Assembly: GCA_029062725.1 (NCBI GenBank)
Contig: JAIDPP010000138.1
Span: 1 to 12,925 of the forward strand
Length of the DNA: 12,925 nt
Direction of reading: 5' to 3'
Origin: Muribaculaceae bacterium
Lineage (GTDB): Bacteria > Bacteroidota > Bacteroidia > Bacteroidales > Muribaculaceae
A program made the translations under genes and the position numbers. The first letter of the stretch is position 1. Every line of letters starts with the position of its first letter. A model generated the notes under the pieces. That model searched no databases and was not told the DNA's origin. It worked only from the letters and a program-made list of their open reading frames with translations. This document shows, one piece after another, positions 1 to 7,172 of the stretch.

Positions 1-1
1 C

Positions 2-715
2 ATCTATTTCCTCGATTACTGCCTCCCACTGATCCGACGGAAGCTGCTCGACGGTATTCGTCTCAATATCTCCGATGTGTCAGTGCTGATCATCAAATTC
101 TTCGATGAGTATTACCGGGAGGTGAAAACACACATGGAATATGAGGAGCGGACCGTATTCAGCTATATCGACTCTCTGCTCAACGGAAAGGTTCCGCAGG
201 AGTTCTCCATCGCCACATATAGCGATCACCATGAGCAGGTGGCCGATAAGCTCGGAGAACTCAAGAACATCATAATCAAGTATTGTCCGGACAACGCGGA
301 GGCAAACCTCCTCAACGATGCCCTATACAGCATTTATCGCTGCGAGCGAGAGCTTGAAAACCATTGCCGCGTGGAGGATTGCCTCCTTGTGCCTGAAATT
401 AAGAGGCTTGAAAGGGAAGTAAAAAAAATCGAAGTCGCCGAGCCGACACCCGGAAAATCAAAAGAAGAGGCCGTCGCTGATGCTACCGAGGAGGAGAGCA
501 GGGAGCCGTTATCCTCCCGCGAGAAGGAGATCATAGTCAACGTAGTGAAAGGGCTTACCAACAAGGAGATCGCTGACAAGCTGTATATCTCGGTCCATAC
601 CGTGATCACCCACCGTCGCAATATCGCGCGCAAGCTCCGCATCCATTCTGCAACAGGACTCACTATCTACGCCATCGTTAATAAAATAGTGGATATTTCC
701 GAACTCCATCTCTGA
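2..715 (+). CDS. Hemerythrin-domain LuxR-type transcriptional regulator (5' truncated by window)
   Basis: The frame is open from base 2, so the true start lies upstream; a GTG at 77 is in frame, but the 25 codons before it read as good protein, so I do not take it as the start. The first half looks like a helical hemerythrin (HHE) domain. Counting from GTG 77, it has candidate iron ligands in HMEYEE (H19, E23), DHHEQ (H51/H52) and HCRVED (H96, E100). An acidic linker (about 113-144) follows, then a LuxR/GerE helix-turn-helix (about 145-209) with the typical LSSREKEI, GLTNKEIA and SVHTVITHRRNI blocks. Hemerythrin domains bind a di-iron centre that can sense O2, NO or redox state; LuxR domains bind DNA. 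The inference is a di-iron-sensing transcription factor. No response-regulator receiver is visible, but the N-terminus is missing. Targets are unknown. Confidence 0.85.
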   Translation: MYFLDYCLPLIRRKLLDGIRLNISDVSVLIIKFFDEYYREVKTHMEYEERTVFSYIDSLLNGKVPQEFSIATYSDHHEQVADKLGELKNIIIKYCPDNAEANLLNDALYSIYRCERELENHCRVEDCLLVPEIKRLEREVKKIEVAEPTPGKSKEEAVADATEEESREPLSSREKEIIVNVVKGLTNKEIADKLYISVHTVITHRRNIARKLRIHSATGLTIYAIVNKIVDISELHL

Positions 716-796
716 GCCGCCGGAGAAACTGATCAAATTCCGAGATTGAAAAATTGTTTTTATCTCTTTTATTAATCCACTCTCGTTTTTTTTTGC

Positions 797-804
797 TAAA
801 TTTG
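797..804 (+). promoter_or_regulatory. Bacteroidetes -7 box (TAAATTTG) upstream of PBP1A
   Basis: TAAATTTG matches the Bacteroidetes primary sigma-factor -7 consensus TAnnTTTG exactly and sits in the same GCTAAnTTTGCA context as the box before the bL31 gene. No convincing TTTG -33 box lies about 20 nt upstream, where the sequence is T-rich. Transcription would start near 810, giving a leader of about 57 nt before the PBP1A ATG. Confidence 0.6.
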
Positions 805-813
805 CAGTTCACA

Positions 814-838
814 GTGTCCGGTCTGACCTTCCGGATAC
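814..838 (+). other. Leader hairpin before PBP1A
   Basis: GTGTCCGG (814-821) pairs with CCGGATAC (831-838) through 8 bp with one G-U pair around a 9-nt loop. It would lie at the extreme 5' end of the mRNA from the predicted promoter. It has no T-run after it, so it is not a terminator; it may protect the 5' end or be incidental. Confidence 0.35.
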
Positions 839-866
839 GCAATAACATTCTGTTTTCCGAAACGAC

Positions 867-3311
867 ATGAACAGTAAAGACGGCTATAAGGATGACCTCT
901 CGCGCCTCGAAGAGAAGAGAGAGAAAAAAATGAAACGTAACCGCTGGATAGTGAGATGGCTCTGGATCTCTTTCTTAGGTCTGGGGGTGCTCCTCTTTTT
1001 CTTCCTTCTTCTTATCTATAACGGAGTGATCGGATATATGCCCCCGATCGAGGAACTCGAAGATCCGCATGACAAACTTGCTTCGCAGGTTTATGCCTCC
1101 GACGGAAAGACCGAACTCGGTCGATATTACTTTGGAGCAGGTAACCGAGTCTATACTGATTATGACGCCGTTTCGCCATACGTCATCGACGCGCTGGTAG
1201 CCACGGAGGATGTCCGTTTCGAGCAGCACTCCGGCATCGACTTCCGGGCACTCGGGCGCACAATGGTCAAGACCCTGCTTTTGGGCGACAAATCCTCGGG
1301 AGGAGCTTCCACCATCACGCAGCAGCTCGCCAAGCAACTCTATTCCACTCCCTCCTCCAACATCCTTAAACGCGCCATTCAGAAACCTATCGAATGGATG
1401 ATCGCCATCAAGCTTGAAAGGTTCTATACTAAGGACGAGATCATAAACATGTATCTCAACCGATTCGACTTCCTCAACAACGCAGTCGGGATCAAGACCG
1501 CCGCCAACGTATATTTCGGCAAAGAGCCCAAAGACCTCAAGGCTGAAGAGGCTGCCATGCTTGTCGGGATGCTTAAGAATCCCAGTTTCTATAATCCGCT
1601 GCGTCATGCCGAGCGCACCACCGACCGCCGCAACACGGTGATAGACCAGATGGTCAAGGCCGGATACCTCACACGCGAGGAAGCGGACTCGCTGAAACAA
1701 CTGCCCCTCGGACTCGACTATCACCGAGTGGACCATAAGGAGGGCCTCGCCCCCTATCTTCGCGAAGAGATTCGACGCCTGATGACCGCCAAAAAACCCG
1801 TGCGCCCCAAACGCTCCGATTTTTCCACCACTTATGCCTATAATATCGCATGGGGCAACTATAACTCCGATTCCACTGCCTGGGAGGAGAATCCACTTTA
1901 CGGCTGGATCGAGAAGAATCCCAAGCCTGACGGCTCCCATTATGATCTCTATACCGACGGTCTCAGGATTTACACAGCCATAGACGTCACCATGCAGACC
2001 TACGCTGAGGAGGCTGTCTCGCAGCATCTCGGCAATGTTCTCCAGCCCGCTTTCAATAATGAGAAAAGAGGCTCGCGCTTCGGTCCCTATTCAAGCGACG
2101 TGCGCAATCCGCAGCGTCTTATCAATAACGCCATGAAACAGTCGGAAAGATACCGCCGTATGAAAGAGGCAGGTATCTCCGAAACCGAGATAGAGCAGGT
2201 ATTCAGGACCCCCTACGAAATGGATGTGTTCGCATGGGTGAAGGAGACCAAGAATGGAAAGACATCGACAGTGCCAGGAACCAAGACCGTGCGCATGTCG
2301 CCCTACGACTCCGTGATCTATATGAAATCCATACTCCGCGCCGGTCTTATGAGCATGGATCCTCTGACCGGATACGTCAAGGCTTACGTCGGAGGGCCCG
2401 ACTTCTCTCACTTCCAATATGATATGGTATCACGAGGCAAACGTCAGGTTGGTTCTACCGTCAAGCCTTTCCTATATACAATTGCCATGGAGGAAGGCGA
2501 CGACCCTTGCACAACCTACAGCTCCGCGCAGTTCGAGGCCGGAGGATGGGCGCCGCGTGGAGGAGCAGGACATGGCTATATCACCCTCCAGCAGGGACTC
2601 ACCACGTCGAACAACCAGATTTCAGCCCGGCTCGTGGATAAGTACGGTCCCAAGAACCTTGCAAACAAGATGCGTATGTTCGGTATTACAGGATATATCG
2701 ACGCTACTTATCCCCTATGTCTCGGCACGGCCGACGTATCTATCGGAAACATGGTGTCGGCATATACGGCATTCCCCGGACTCGGTGTCCGCGTGGATCC
2801 GATTTTCGTTACCCGCATCGAAGATAATCAGGGAAATGTGATATACAGCGCCGTGCCCCACCGCACGGAGGTGATGAATGAAAAAGCGGCATGCAAGATG
2901 ATCACCATCATGCAGAGCGTAATCGATAACGGTACCGGTCGAGGTCTCCGGGCTTCATACGGGCTTAATGTTCCCATGGGAGGTAAGACCGGTACGACTA
3001 ACTCCAACTCCGACGCATGGTTTGTGGGATACACCCCGGATCTCGTCACAGGAGTCTGGGTAGGCGGTGAGGAGCGGTCTATCCATTTCAACAGCATGGC
3101 TTTCGGACAGGGGGCCCGTGCCGCTCTACCGATCTATGGCCAGTATGTGAAAAATGTATATTCCAATCCGAAACTGAAATACCGTCAGGACGCCAAATTC
3201 AATATTCCGGAGGATTTCACTCCATGCGACGGCTCCAACTATTACAATAACGGACCGTCAGAAGAAACCGAAACGGTAGAAACCGAGGTCGTGGAAGGAG
3301 CGTTTGATTGA
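867..3311 (+). CDS. mrcA: Bifunctional penicillin-binding protein 1A (class A PBP: GT51 transglycosylase/transpeptidase)
   Basis: Polymerises lipid II glycan strands and cross-links the peptides in the periplasm. The 814 residues are typical for a class A PBP. A short basic cytoplasmic tail precedes one membrane anchor (about 27-52). The GT51 domain follows: motif 1 ATEDVRFEQHSG with catalytic E114, motif 2 GGASTITQQLAKQLY (145-159), a motif 3 QKPIE that supplies the second Glu (E176), and the YLN box (196-198). The transpeptidase domain has nucleophile S530 in STVK (530-533), SNN (581-583) and KTGT (707-710). A linker (about 390-480) with an RYRRMKEAG helix looks usual for Bacteroidetes PBP1A. 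The C-terminus is a short acidic tail rich in E, T and V. All catalytic motifs are intact. ATG 867 places the anchor correctly. The next gene starts only 17 nt after the stop, so the two are probably co-transcribed. Confidence 0.96.
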   Translation: MNSKDGYKDDLSRLEEKREKKMKRNRWIVRWLWISFLGLGVLLFFFLLLIYNGVIGYMPPIEELEDPHDKLASQVYASDGKTELGRYYFGAGNRVYTDYDAVSPYVIDALVATEDVRFEQHSGIDFRALGRTMVKTLLLGDKSSGGASTITQQLAKQLYSTPSSNILKRAIQKPIEWMIAIKLERFYTKDEIINMYLNRFDFLNNAVGIKTAANVYFGKEPKDLKAEEAAMLVGMLKNPSFYNPLRHAERTTDRRNTVIDQMVKAGYLTREEADSLKQLPLGLDYHRVDHKEGLAPYLREEIRRLMTAKKPVRPKRSDFSTTYAYNIAWGNYNSDSTAWEENPLYGWIEKNPKPDGSHYDLYTDGLRIYTAIDVTMQTYAEEAVSQHLGNVLQPAFNNEKRGSRFGPYSSDVRNPQRLINNAMKQSERYRRMKEAGISETEIEQVFRTPYEMDVFAWVKETKNGKTSTVPGTKTVRMSPYDSVIYMKSILRAGLMSMDPLTGYVKAYVGGPDFSHFQYDMVSRGKRQVGSTVKPFLYTIAMEEGDDPCTTYSSAQFEAGGWAPRGGAGHGYITLQQGLTTSNNQISARLVDKYGPKNLANKMRMFGITGYIDATYPLCLGTADVSIGNMVSAYTAFPGLGVRVDPIFVTRIEDNQGNVIYSAVPHRTEVMNEKAACKMITIMQSVIDNGTGRGLRASYGLNVPMGGKTGTTNSNSDAWFVGYTPDLVTGVWVGGEERSIHFNSMAFGQGARAALPIYGQYVKNVYSNPKLKYRQDAKFNIPEDFTPCDGSNYYNNGPSEETETVETEVVEGAFD

Positions 3312-3328
3312 TTATAATCTATCAGTAT

Positions 3329-4666
3329 ATGCCCAAAGCCTTAAAAATAAGGGATCTTACCCTCCGCGACGCTCAGCAGCGGCTATTCGGGGGAAGGATG
3401 ACGCAGGATCATATCGGGCGTCTGCTACCTCTTTACCGAAAGGCCGGATTCCACATAGTAGAGATCTGGGGAGGAAGTCTGCCCACCGCTTTGATGGCTT
3501 CGTTGGGAGAATCTCCGTGGGATAGGCTCAGGGTATGTGCCTCCGAACTTAAAGGCGTATCCCTTCTTGCCGCTGTCTCGCAGGGTAAGGCCGTCTTTGG
3601 CGGTCCGGTTTATCCTGATTATATCATCGACAGCATTTACAAGGAGGCTTTCCGGAACGGAATTGACGTAATGAGGGTCGAGGATACCGACCATGACCCT
3701 GAGACCCTTCGGGAATCAGTGCTGGAGATTGTCTCCTTAGGAGCCATAGCTGATCCTGAACTGTCGCTCCTCCCTGAATTTCGCTCTGCGGAACCCAATT
3801 CAAAAAAACGTGGGTTCCTTTCACTTCTCTTTGGCGCGGAGGAGACCGGCGAGGAAGAAGTCAAGGAATATTCGGATGAATATTACATCTCCCTCGCCAA
3901 AAAACTGGAGGAAACCGGAGCAGGCATCATTACGCTCAGCGATTCATCAGCCGGAGTGGGATCATCAAGATTGTATTCTCTGATACCCAAGCTGAAACAG
4001 GCCGTAAAGGTTCCGCTTGATTTCTATACCCGTTATGTCCATGGTAAGAGCCTTGCAGAACTTCTGACCTCTATTATAAAGGGGGTGGATATAGTGGATT
4101 GCTGCGTATGGTGGTTTTCAGGCATATCCTCCGTTCCGCCGATTGAACTTGTATGGCTTTTCTGCCGGCGTCTGGATATAGAGCTTGATGTGGATATGGA
4201 AGCTATCGGACTAATACGGAAGGAATTGAGGGAGATTCGCCGCTCTCTGGTGGATTTCGACTCCTGTCTCTTCTCAATTCCTCGTGAGTTTGAGAAAGCT
4301 CTGGAAGATATGCCCGATGAGGTTGAGGCTCTTTTCGATAAAGCCATCTCTGCCGCTACAGATGACCGTCAGGAGGAACTATATGACGCATGTCGCGCAA
4401 TCGAGACTTATTTCGGCTTCCCCTCCAATATTCCTGAAGCGTTGATGGAGAAACCGGAGGAGGACTTTACTGACTCCCTTGAAGAACGCGAGCCCGAGCC
4501 CTATTGTGAACCGGCAAATCCGAATCTGGCGGAATTCGGTGGCGTAAAGCTGGCTCGTAATGAAGATGAATTTCTCCTTCTCGAACTCTTCCCCGAAGCT
4601 GCTGAAACTTCCCTCCGCTCATTACGTGAACAAGAGTTCAAAAAAGGCAACCAAGAGTCAGAATAA
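3329..4666 (+). CDS. Divergent carboxyltransferase-domain protein (OadA/PycB-like), probable pseudoenzyme
   Basis: The N-terminus (IRDLTLRDAQQRLFGGRM, then VEIWGG at 44-49 and SPWDRLR at 62-68) is clearly that of the carboxyltransferase TIM barrel of oxaloacetate decarboxylase alpha and pyruvate carboxylase subunit B. In that family a metal is held by an Asp, a carbamylated Lys and two His. Here the Asp survives (D14). The Lys of the usual KDMAG-type motif is Ser (LSDSSAG, S204), and the HxHxH strand reads DFYTR (231-235), so all His are gone. DAHQ is DAQQ, and the usual RGQN reads SQGK (84-87). There is an insertion at about 140-180, an acidic C-terminal region, and no biotin-attachment (MKM) domain; 445 aa is shorter than full OadA at about 600. 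I infer no biotin-dependent catalysis; the true role is unknown. ATG 3329 begins directly before the family's N-terminal motif; a TTG at 3308 overlapping the PBP1A stop is a weaker alternative. Confidence 0.75.
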   Translation: MPKALKIRDLTLRDAQQRLFGGRMTQDHIGRLLPLYRKAGFHIVEIWGGSLPTALMASLGESPWDRLRVCASELKGVSLLAAVSQGKAVFGGPVYPDYIIDSIYKEAFRNGIDVMRVEDTDHDPETLRESVLEIVSLGAIADPELSLLPEFRSAEPNSKKRGFLSLLFGAEETGEEEVKEYSDEYYISLAKKLEETGAGIITLSDSSAGVGSSRLYSLIPKLKQAVKVPLDFYTRYVHGKSLAELLTSIIKGVDIVDCCVWWFSGISSVPPIELVWLFCRRLDIELDVDMEAIGLIRKELREIRRSLVDFDSCLFSIPREFEKALEDMPDEVEALFDKAISAATDDRQEELYDACRAIETYFGFPSNIPEALMEKPEEDFTDSLEEREPEPYCEPANPNLAEFGGVKLARNEDEFLLLELFPEAAETSLRSLREQEFKKGNQESE

Positions 4667-4686
4667 GTAAAAATTTACTGATTTAC

Positions 4687-4717
4687 TTGTATAACTCCCG
4701 ATTATTTGCTAATTTTG
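4687..4717 (+). promoter_or_regulatory. Promoter of bL31 type B gene
   Basis: TAATTTTG at 4710-4717 fits the Bacteroidetes -7 consensus TAnnTTTG exactly, and TTG at 4687-4689 lies 20 nt upstream, where the -33 element is expected. Transcription would begin near 4724, giving a leader of about 60 nt. This gives the ribosomal protein gene its own promoter, independent of the PBP1A unit. Confidence 0.65.
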
Positions 4718-4727
4718 CAAGCCATTT

Positions 4728-4746
4728 AGCGGGATCGCGACCTGCT
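4728..4746 (+). other. Hairpin in bL31 leader
   Basis: AGCGGG (4728-4733) pairs with CCTGCT (4741-4746) with one G-U pair; the loop is ATCGCGA. It lies just after the predicted transcription start and about 40 nt before the ATG. Ribosomal protein leaders, including L31 leaders in other phyla, can bind their own product, so this is a candidate autoregulatory structure, but only by position. Confidence 0.3.
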
Positions 4747-4784
4747 GAGAATTTTTAAGTTTAACTGCAGTATTAACAAGAAAA

Positions 4785-5039
4785 ATGAAAAAAGACATTC
4801 ATCCCAAAGAATACCGTGAGGTAGTGTTCAAAGATATGTCGAACGATGAGATCTTCATCACCCGTTCCACTGTCGCTTCGCGCGAGACTATCGAAATCGA
4901 CGGTAAGGAGTATCCCCTCGTAAAGCTTGAAATCACCTCCTCCTCTCACCCCTTCTTCACCGGCAAGCAGAAACTCGTTGACACCGCCGGACGTGTCGAT
5001 AAGTTCCGCAGCCGTTACGGCAACCGCGTTAAGAAATAA
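4785..5039 (+). CDS. rpmE2: 50S ribosomal protein bL31 type B
   Basis: A large-subunit ribosomal protein at the central protuberance that helps bridge the subunits. The 84 residues match the type-B paralogue: [17 protein letters not shown] at the start, the internal [12 protein letters not shown] block (52-63) and the basic end [16 protein letters not shown]. It has no cysteine, so it lacks the zinc-binding CxxC of type-A L31; type B is the zinc-independent form, which in many bacteria takes over under zinc limitation. In Bacteroidetes it is often the only L31, so its presence here need not imply zinc regulation, and I see no Zur-like operator. It is a single-gene unit with its own promoter and terminator, facing the convergent thioredoxin gene. 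Confidence 0.97.
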   Translation: MKKDIHPKEYREVVFKDMSNDEIFITRSTVASRETIEIDGKEYPLVKLEITSSSHPFFTGKQKLVDTAGRVDKFRSRYGNRVKK

Positions 5040-5061
5040 TCAGGTATTCATAACATGCAAT

Positions 5062-5100
5062 ACGGGCGCTGAAACCCTTGGTTTCGGCGCCCGTCTATTT
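5062..5100 (+). terminator. Intrinsic terminator after bL31
   Basis: A 15-bp GC-rich stem (5062-5076 with 5080-5094, one G-U pair) has a CTT loop and is followed by CTATTTT. It separates the convergent bL31 and TlpA-like genes. The T-run is on the forward side, so it mainly stops the bL31 transcript; the same hairpin could still serve the reverse operon, whose last stop is at 5140. Confidence 0.85.
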
Positions 5101-5139
5101 TCGCTCTTTTTCTTCAATGGCTAACAGCTTTTCCGCTCT

Positions 5140-6240
5140 TCATTCTCCGCTCATCAGTTCGGAGAGCTTAGAGAAGAATGTCGGATCCTCACCTACCGTG
5201 ATATTGACGATCTTGCCCGCGGGAGAAACTATTACCTTGGTCGGGAATCCCTGCACCCCATATTCATCGTAGAGACGATCGGCACCCGGCTCCCCGTTAT
5301 AGACCTGCACCCACGGAAGGTCATATCTCTTTAGGGCCGCGCGCCATGACTGTTCGCTGTCGCGGCAGTCAACACCGATAATCTCCAGTTTGCCGGCATA
5401 TTTGGCGTAGGCCTCCTTAAGCGCGGGAAAGCCCTTGATACACCAGGGACACCATGAACCCCAGAAATCAAGTATAACCCACTTCCCTTTGAATTCGGAA
5501 AGCGAGACATCCTTTCCCTCGGGATTCTTCAAGGTAAAGGCAGGTGCATCGACGTGATCGCTCTGCAGGGCTTCCATACGCTTCTCCGCTTCTATCGACT
5601 TTTCCACACGGTTCTTTTTGTTCACGGCCAGGGGATAAAGCGGGTTACCGACATTGACCGCCGCTACTTTCTCATACATATCGAGGTAACCCTGTCCATC
5701 AAGCTGAAGAAGGGCATATATAACAGCCGGACTCTCAGGATGGTCCGAAATATAATCAGCAAAGATAAGGTCGTAGCGCGCGGCAAGCTGCGCCATTCTC
5801 GTCTCGTCCGGATTCTCCGAACGCGCGATGCTGAAATACTCCCGTTTTATCTCATTTCCCAAGGAATCGAGATGCGAGATCTCCTCCATAAGCTGACTGC
5901 CACTCACAGTATAGACAAGCGGCTCCATGCTTGCAATATCCACCATAAGAGTCTCTCCGGGCATCGTATAGACCGGAATCCCCTCGCGTTCGGATGTATA
6001 TATCACAGATTGTGCAGCTCCTCCCTGAAGGGTATTGAAACGTGTTATCCCCTCCGAGGGCACCAAAGCCTGAAGATCGGCTATCGGACGCTCGGCACGC
6101 GGCTTCACCATATCCGTGACAAGCATTGACTCAACTTCATATTCTCCCGAAACTCCGGCCGGGAAATTGACCGTCACCTCCGCTTCCATCGACATGGCGA
6201 CGGCAAGGACGGCGAAAGCCGGCAATATAATCTTTCTCAT
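5140..6240 (-). CDS. Exported TlpA/ResA-like thiol-disulfide oxidoreductase
   Basis: A predicted periplasmic or envelope redox protein of 366 aa. A signal peptide is visible: basic MRK, hydrophobic 4-17, and probable cleavage after MEA (A20). No lipobox Cys is seen. Residues 21 to about 225 form the DUF4369-like N-terminal region common in Bacteroidetes members, with little recognisable sequence. From about 230 it is an AhpC/TSA-type thioredoxin fold: DAPAFTLKNPEGK, WVILDFWGSWCPWC with the active-site pair C264/C267, IIGVDCRD, and the cis-proline loop GFPTK (331-335). CPWC in place of the usual CxPC-type spacer may tune its redox potential. The start overlaps the radical SAM stop by 4 nt (ATGA), so translation is probably coupled. 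Substrates are unknown; cytochrome maturation or reduction of envelope disulfides are family possibilities. Confidence 0.9.
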   Translation of the reverse strand: MRKIILPAFAVLAVAMSMEAEVTVNFPAGVSGEYEVESMLVTDMVKPRAERPIADLQALVPSEGITRFNTLQGGAAQSVIYTSEREGIPVYTMPGETLMVDIASMEPLVYTVSGSQLMEEISHLDSLGNEIKREYFSIARSENPDETRMAQLAARYDLIFADYISDHPESPAVIYALLQLDGQGYLDMYEKVAAVNVGNPLYPLAVNKKNRVEKSIEAEKRMEALQSDHVDAPAFTLKNPEGKDVSLSEFKGKWVILDFWGSWCPWCIKGFPALKEAYAKYAGKLEIIGVDCRDSEQSWRAALKRYDLPWVQVYNGEPGADRLYDEYGVQGFPTKVIVSPAGKIVNITVGEDPTFFSKLSELMSGE

Positions 6241-7166
6241 GGTCTTTTTCTATTTTTTAATCGATTTAGCAATAGATTGGTAAACTCATAATTCTTCAAT
6301 CCCCATTTTGGAGCTACTACCCTTACCGGAGGAGACGAGGCCAGGAAGCGCTCTATGGCGATATTGCGCGGAACCGTTTCCACAACCTTTACACACAGGT
6401 CAAGATATTCTTCGAGTCCGAAAGGATGAATATCAAGTTTTCCCGCAATCACAGCCGAATGGAGCCGTGTGCCCGATATCACTTGCAGATGATGGAATTT
6501 TAATGACTCCACAGGAAGGGCACACACTCTCCTGACAGTCTCCATCATCATCTCCTCCTCCTCTCCCGGCAAACCGAAAATTAGATGGAGCCCCACCGGT
6601 AGCCCGGCTCCGGCTAATCGCCTCACGGTTTCGCATGTCTGCCTCCATGTGTGGCCCCTGTTGATTTTCCTCAACGTTCCGTCATGGCTCGACTCAGCTC
6701 CAATTTCAACAAATACAGGGCGGCGGCGGTTCAGTTCGGCAAGCAGATCTATGGTGGCGGAGGAAAAACAGTCCGGGCGTGATCCTATGATTAGGCCTAC
6801 TACATCATTCGTCGTCAAAGCTTCCTCATAAAGCGCCCGGAGATTCCTCTCCCCTTCCCCTTTTGCCACCTTTCCGGTAAAGGTATTTGTAAAGGATTGG
6901 AAATACGCAAGATATTTCATTTCCGGATACTTCCTTGCGAAAAACCTCTTACCGGCCTCCAACTGATCCCTGACACTATCGTTGCCGAAACAGTAACCGG
7001 GAGTGAAACTGGTAGGATCGCAATAAATGCAACCACCCCGTCCTATCGTCCCGTCACGGTTCGGACATGAAAAGCCGGCGTTGATCGAAATCTTCTGCAC
7101 TTTTATCCCCGGAAATTTCTCCGACATATACTGGGAATAATCCTTATAAAAGGGATTCATTCGCAT
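6237..7166 (-). CDS. TIGR01212/YhcC-family radical SAM protein
   Basis: A 309-aa radical SAM enzyme of the YhcC family, whose reaction is not established. The family signature is plain: SINAGFSCPNRDGTIGRGGC followed by IYC places the 4Fe-4S cysteines at C34, C46 and C49, with the long spacing of this family. Other matching blocks are AYFQSFTNTF, VGLIIGSRPDC, VFVEIGAES, INRGHTW and HLIFGLPGE. The length is normal and nothing is missing. The start could be Met1 or Met3. It begins 6 nt after the aroC stop and overlaps the thioredoxin gene by 4 nt, so it sits inside the reverse operon. The neighbour pairing may reflect operon structure only; I do not infer that the thioredoxin is its partner. Confidence 0.93.
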   Translation of the reverse strand: MRMNPFYKDYSQYMSEKFPGIKVQKISINAGFSCPNRDGTIGRGGCIYCDPTSFTPGYCFGNDSVRDQLEAGKRFFARKYPEMKYLAYFQSFTNTFTGKVAKGEGERNLRALYEEALTTNDVVGLIIGSRPDCFSSATIDLLAELNRRRPVFVEIGAESSHDGTLRKINRGHTWRQTCETVRRLAGAGLPVGLHLIFGLPGEEEEMMMETVRRVCALPVESLKFHHLQVISGTRLHSAVIAGKLDIHPFGLEEYLDLCVKVVETVPRNIAIERFLASSPPVRVVAPKWGLKNYEFTNLLLNRLKNRKRP

Positions 7167-7172
7167 CTGGTG

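Noticed and set aside
975..2027. 350-codon open frame on the minus strand inside the PBP1A gene
   Set aside because: It lies fully antisense to a gene with all class A PBP motifs and shows no family signature; GC-biased codons on the coding strand open this frame.
3308..3328. TTG start for the carboxyltransferase-like gene overlapping the PBP1A stop (TTGA)
   Set aside because: The overlap is tempting as a coupled start, but it only adds a non-conserved IIIYQY stretch; the ATG at 3329 begins directly before the family's N-terminal motif.
4664..4690. AAGTAAA/TTTACTT repeat after the carboxyltransferase-like gene as a terminator
   Set aside because: The 7-bp stem is almost all A-T and lacks a T-run; it also overlaps the -33 region of the bL31 promoter.
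5554..6129. 191-codon forward frame antisense to the TlpA-like gene
   Set aside because: No motif, and the opposite strand has a signal peptide and CPWC thioredoxin site.
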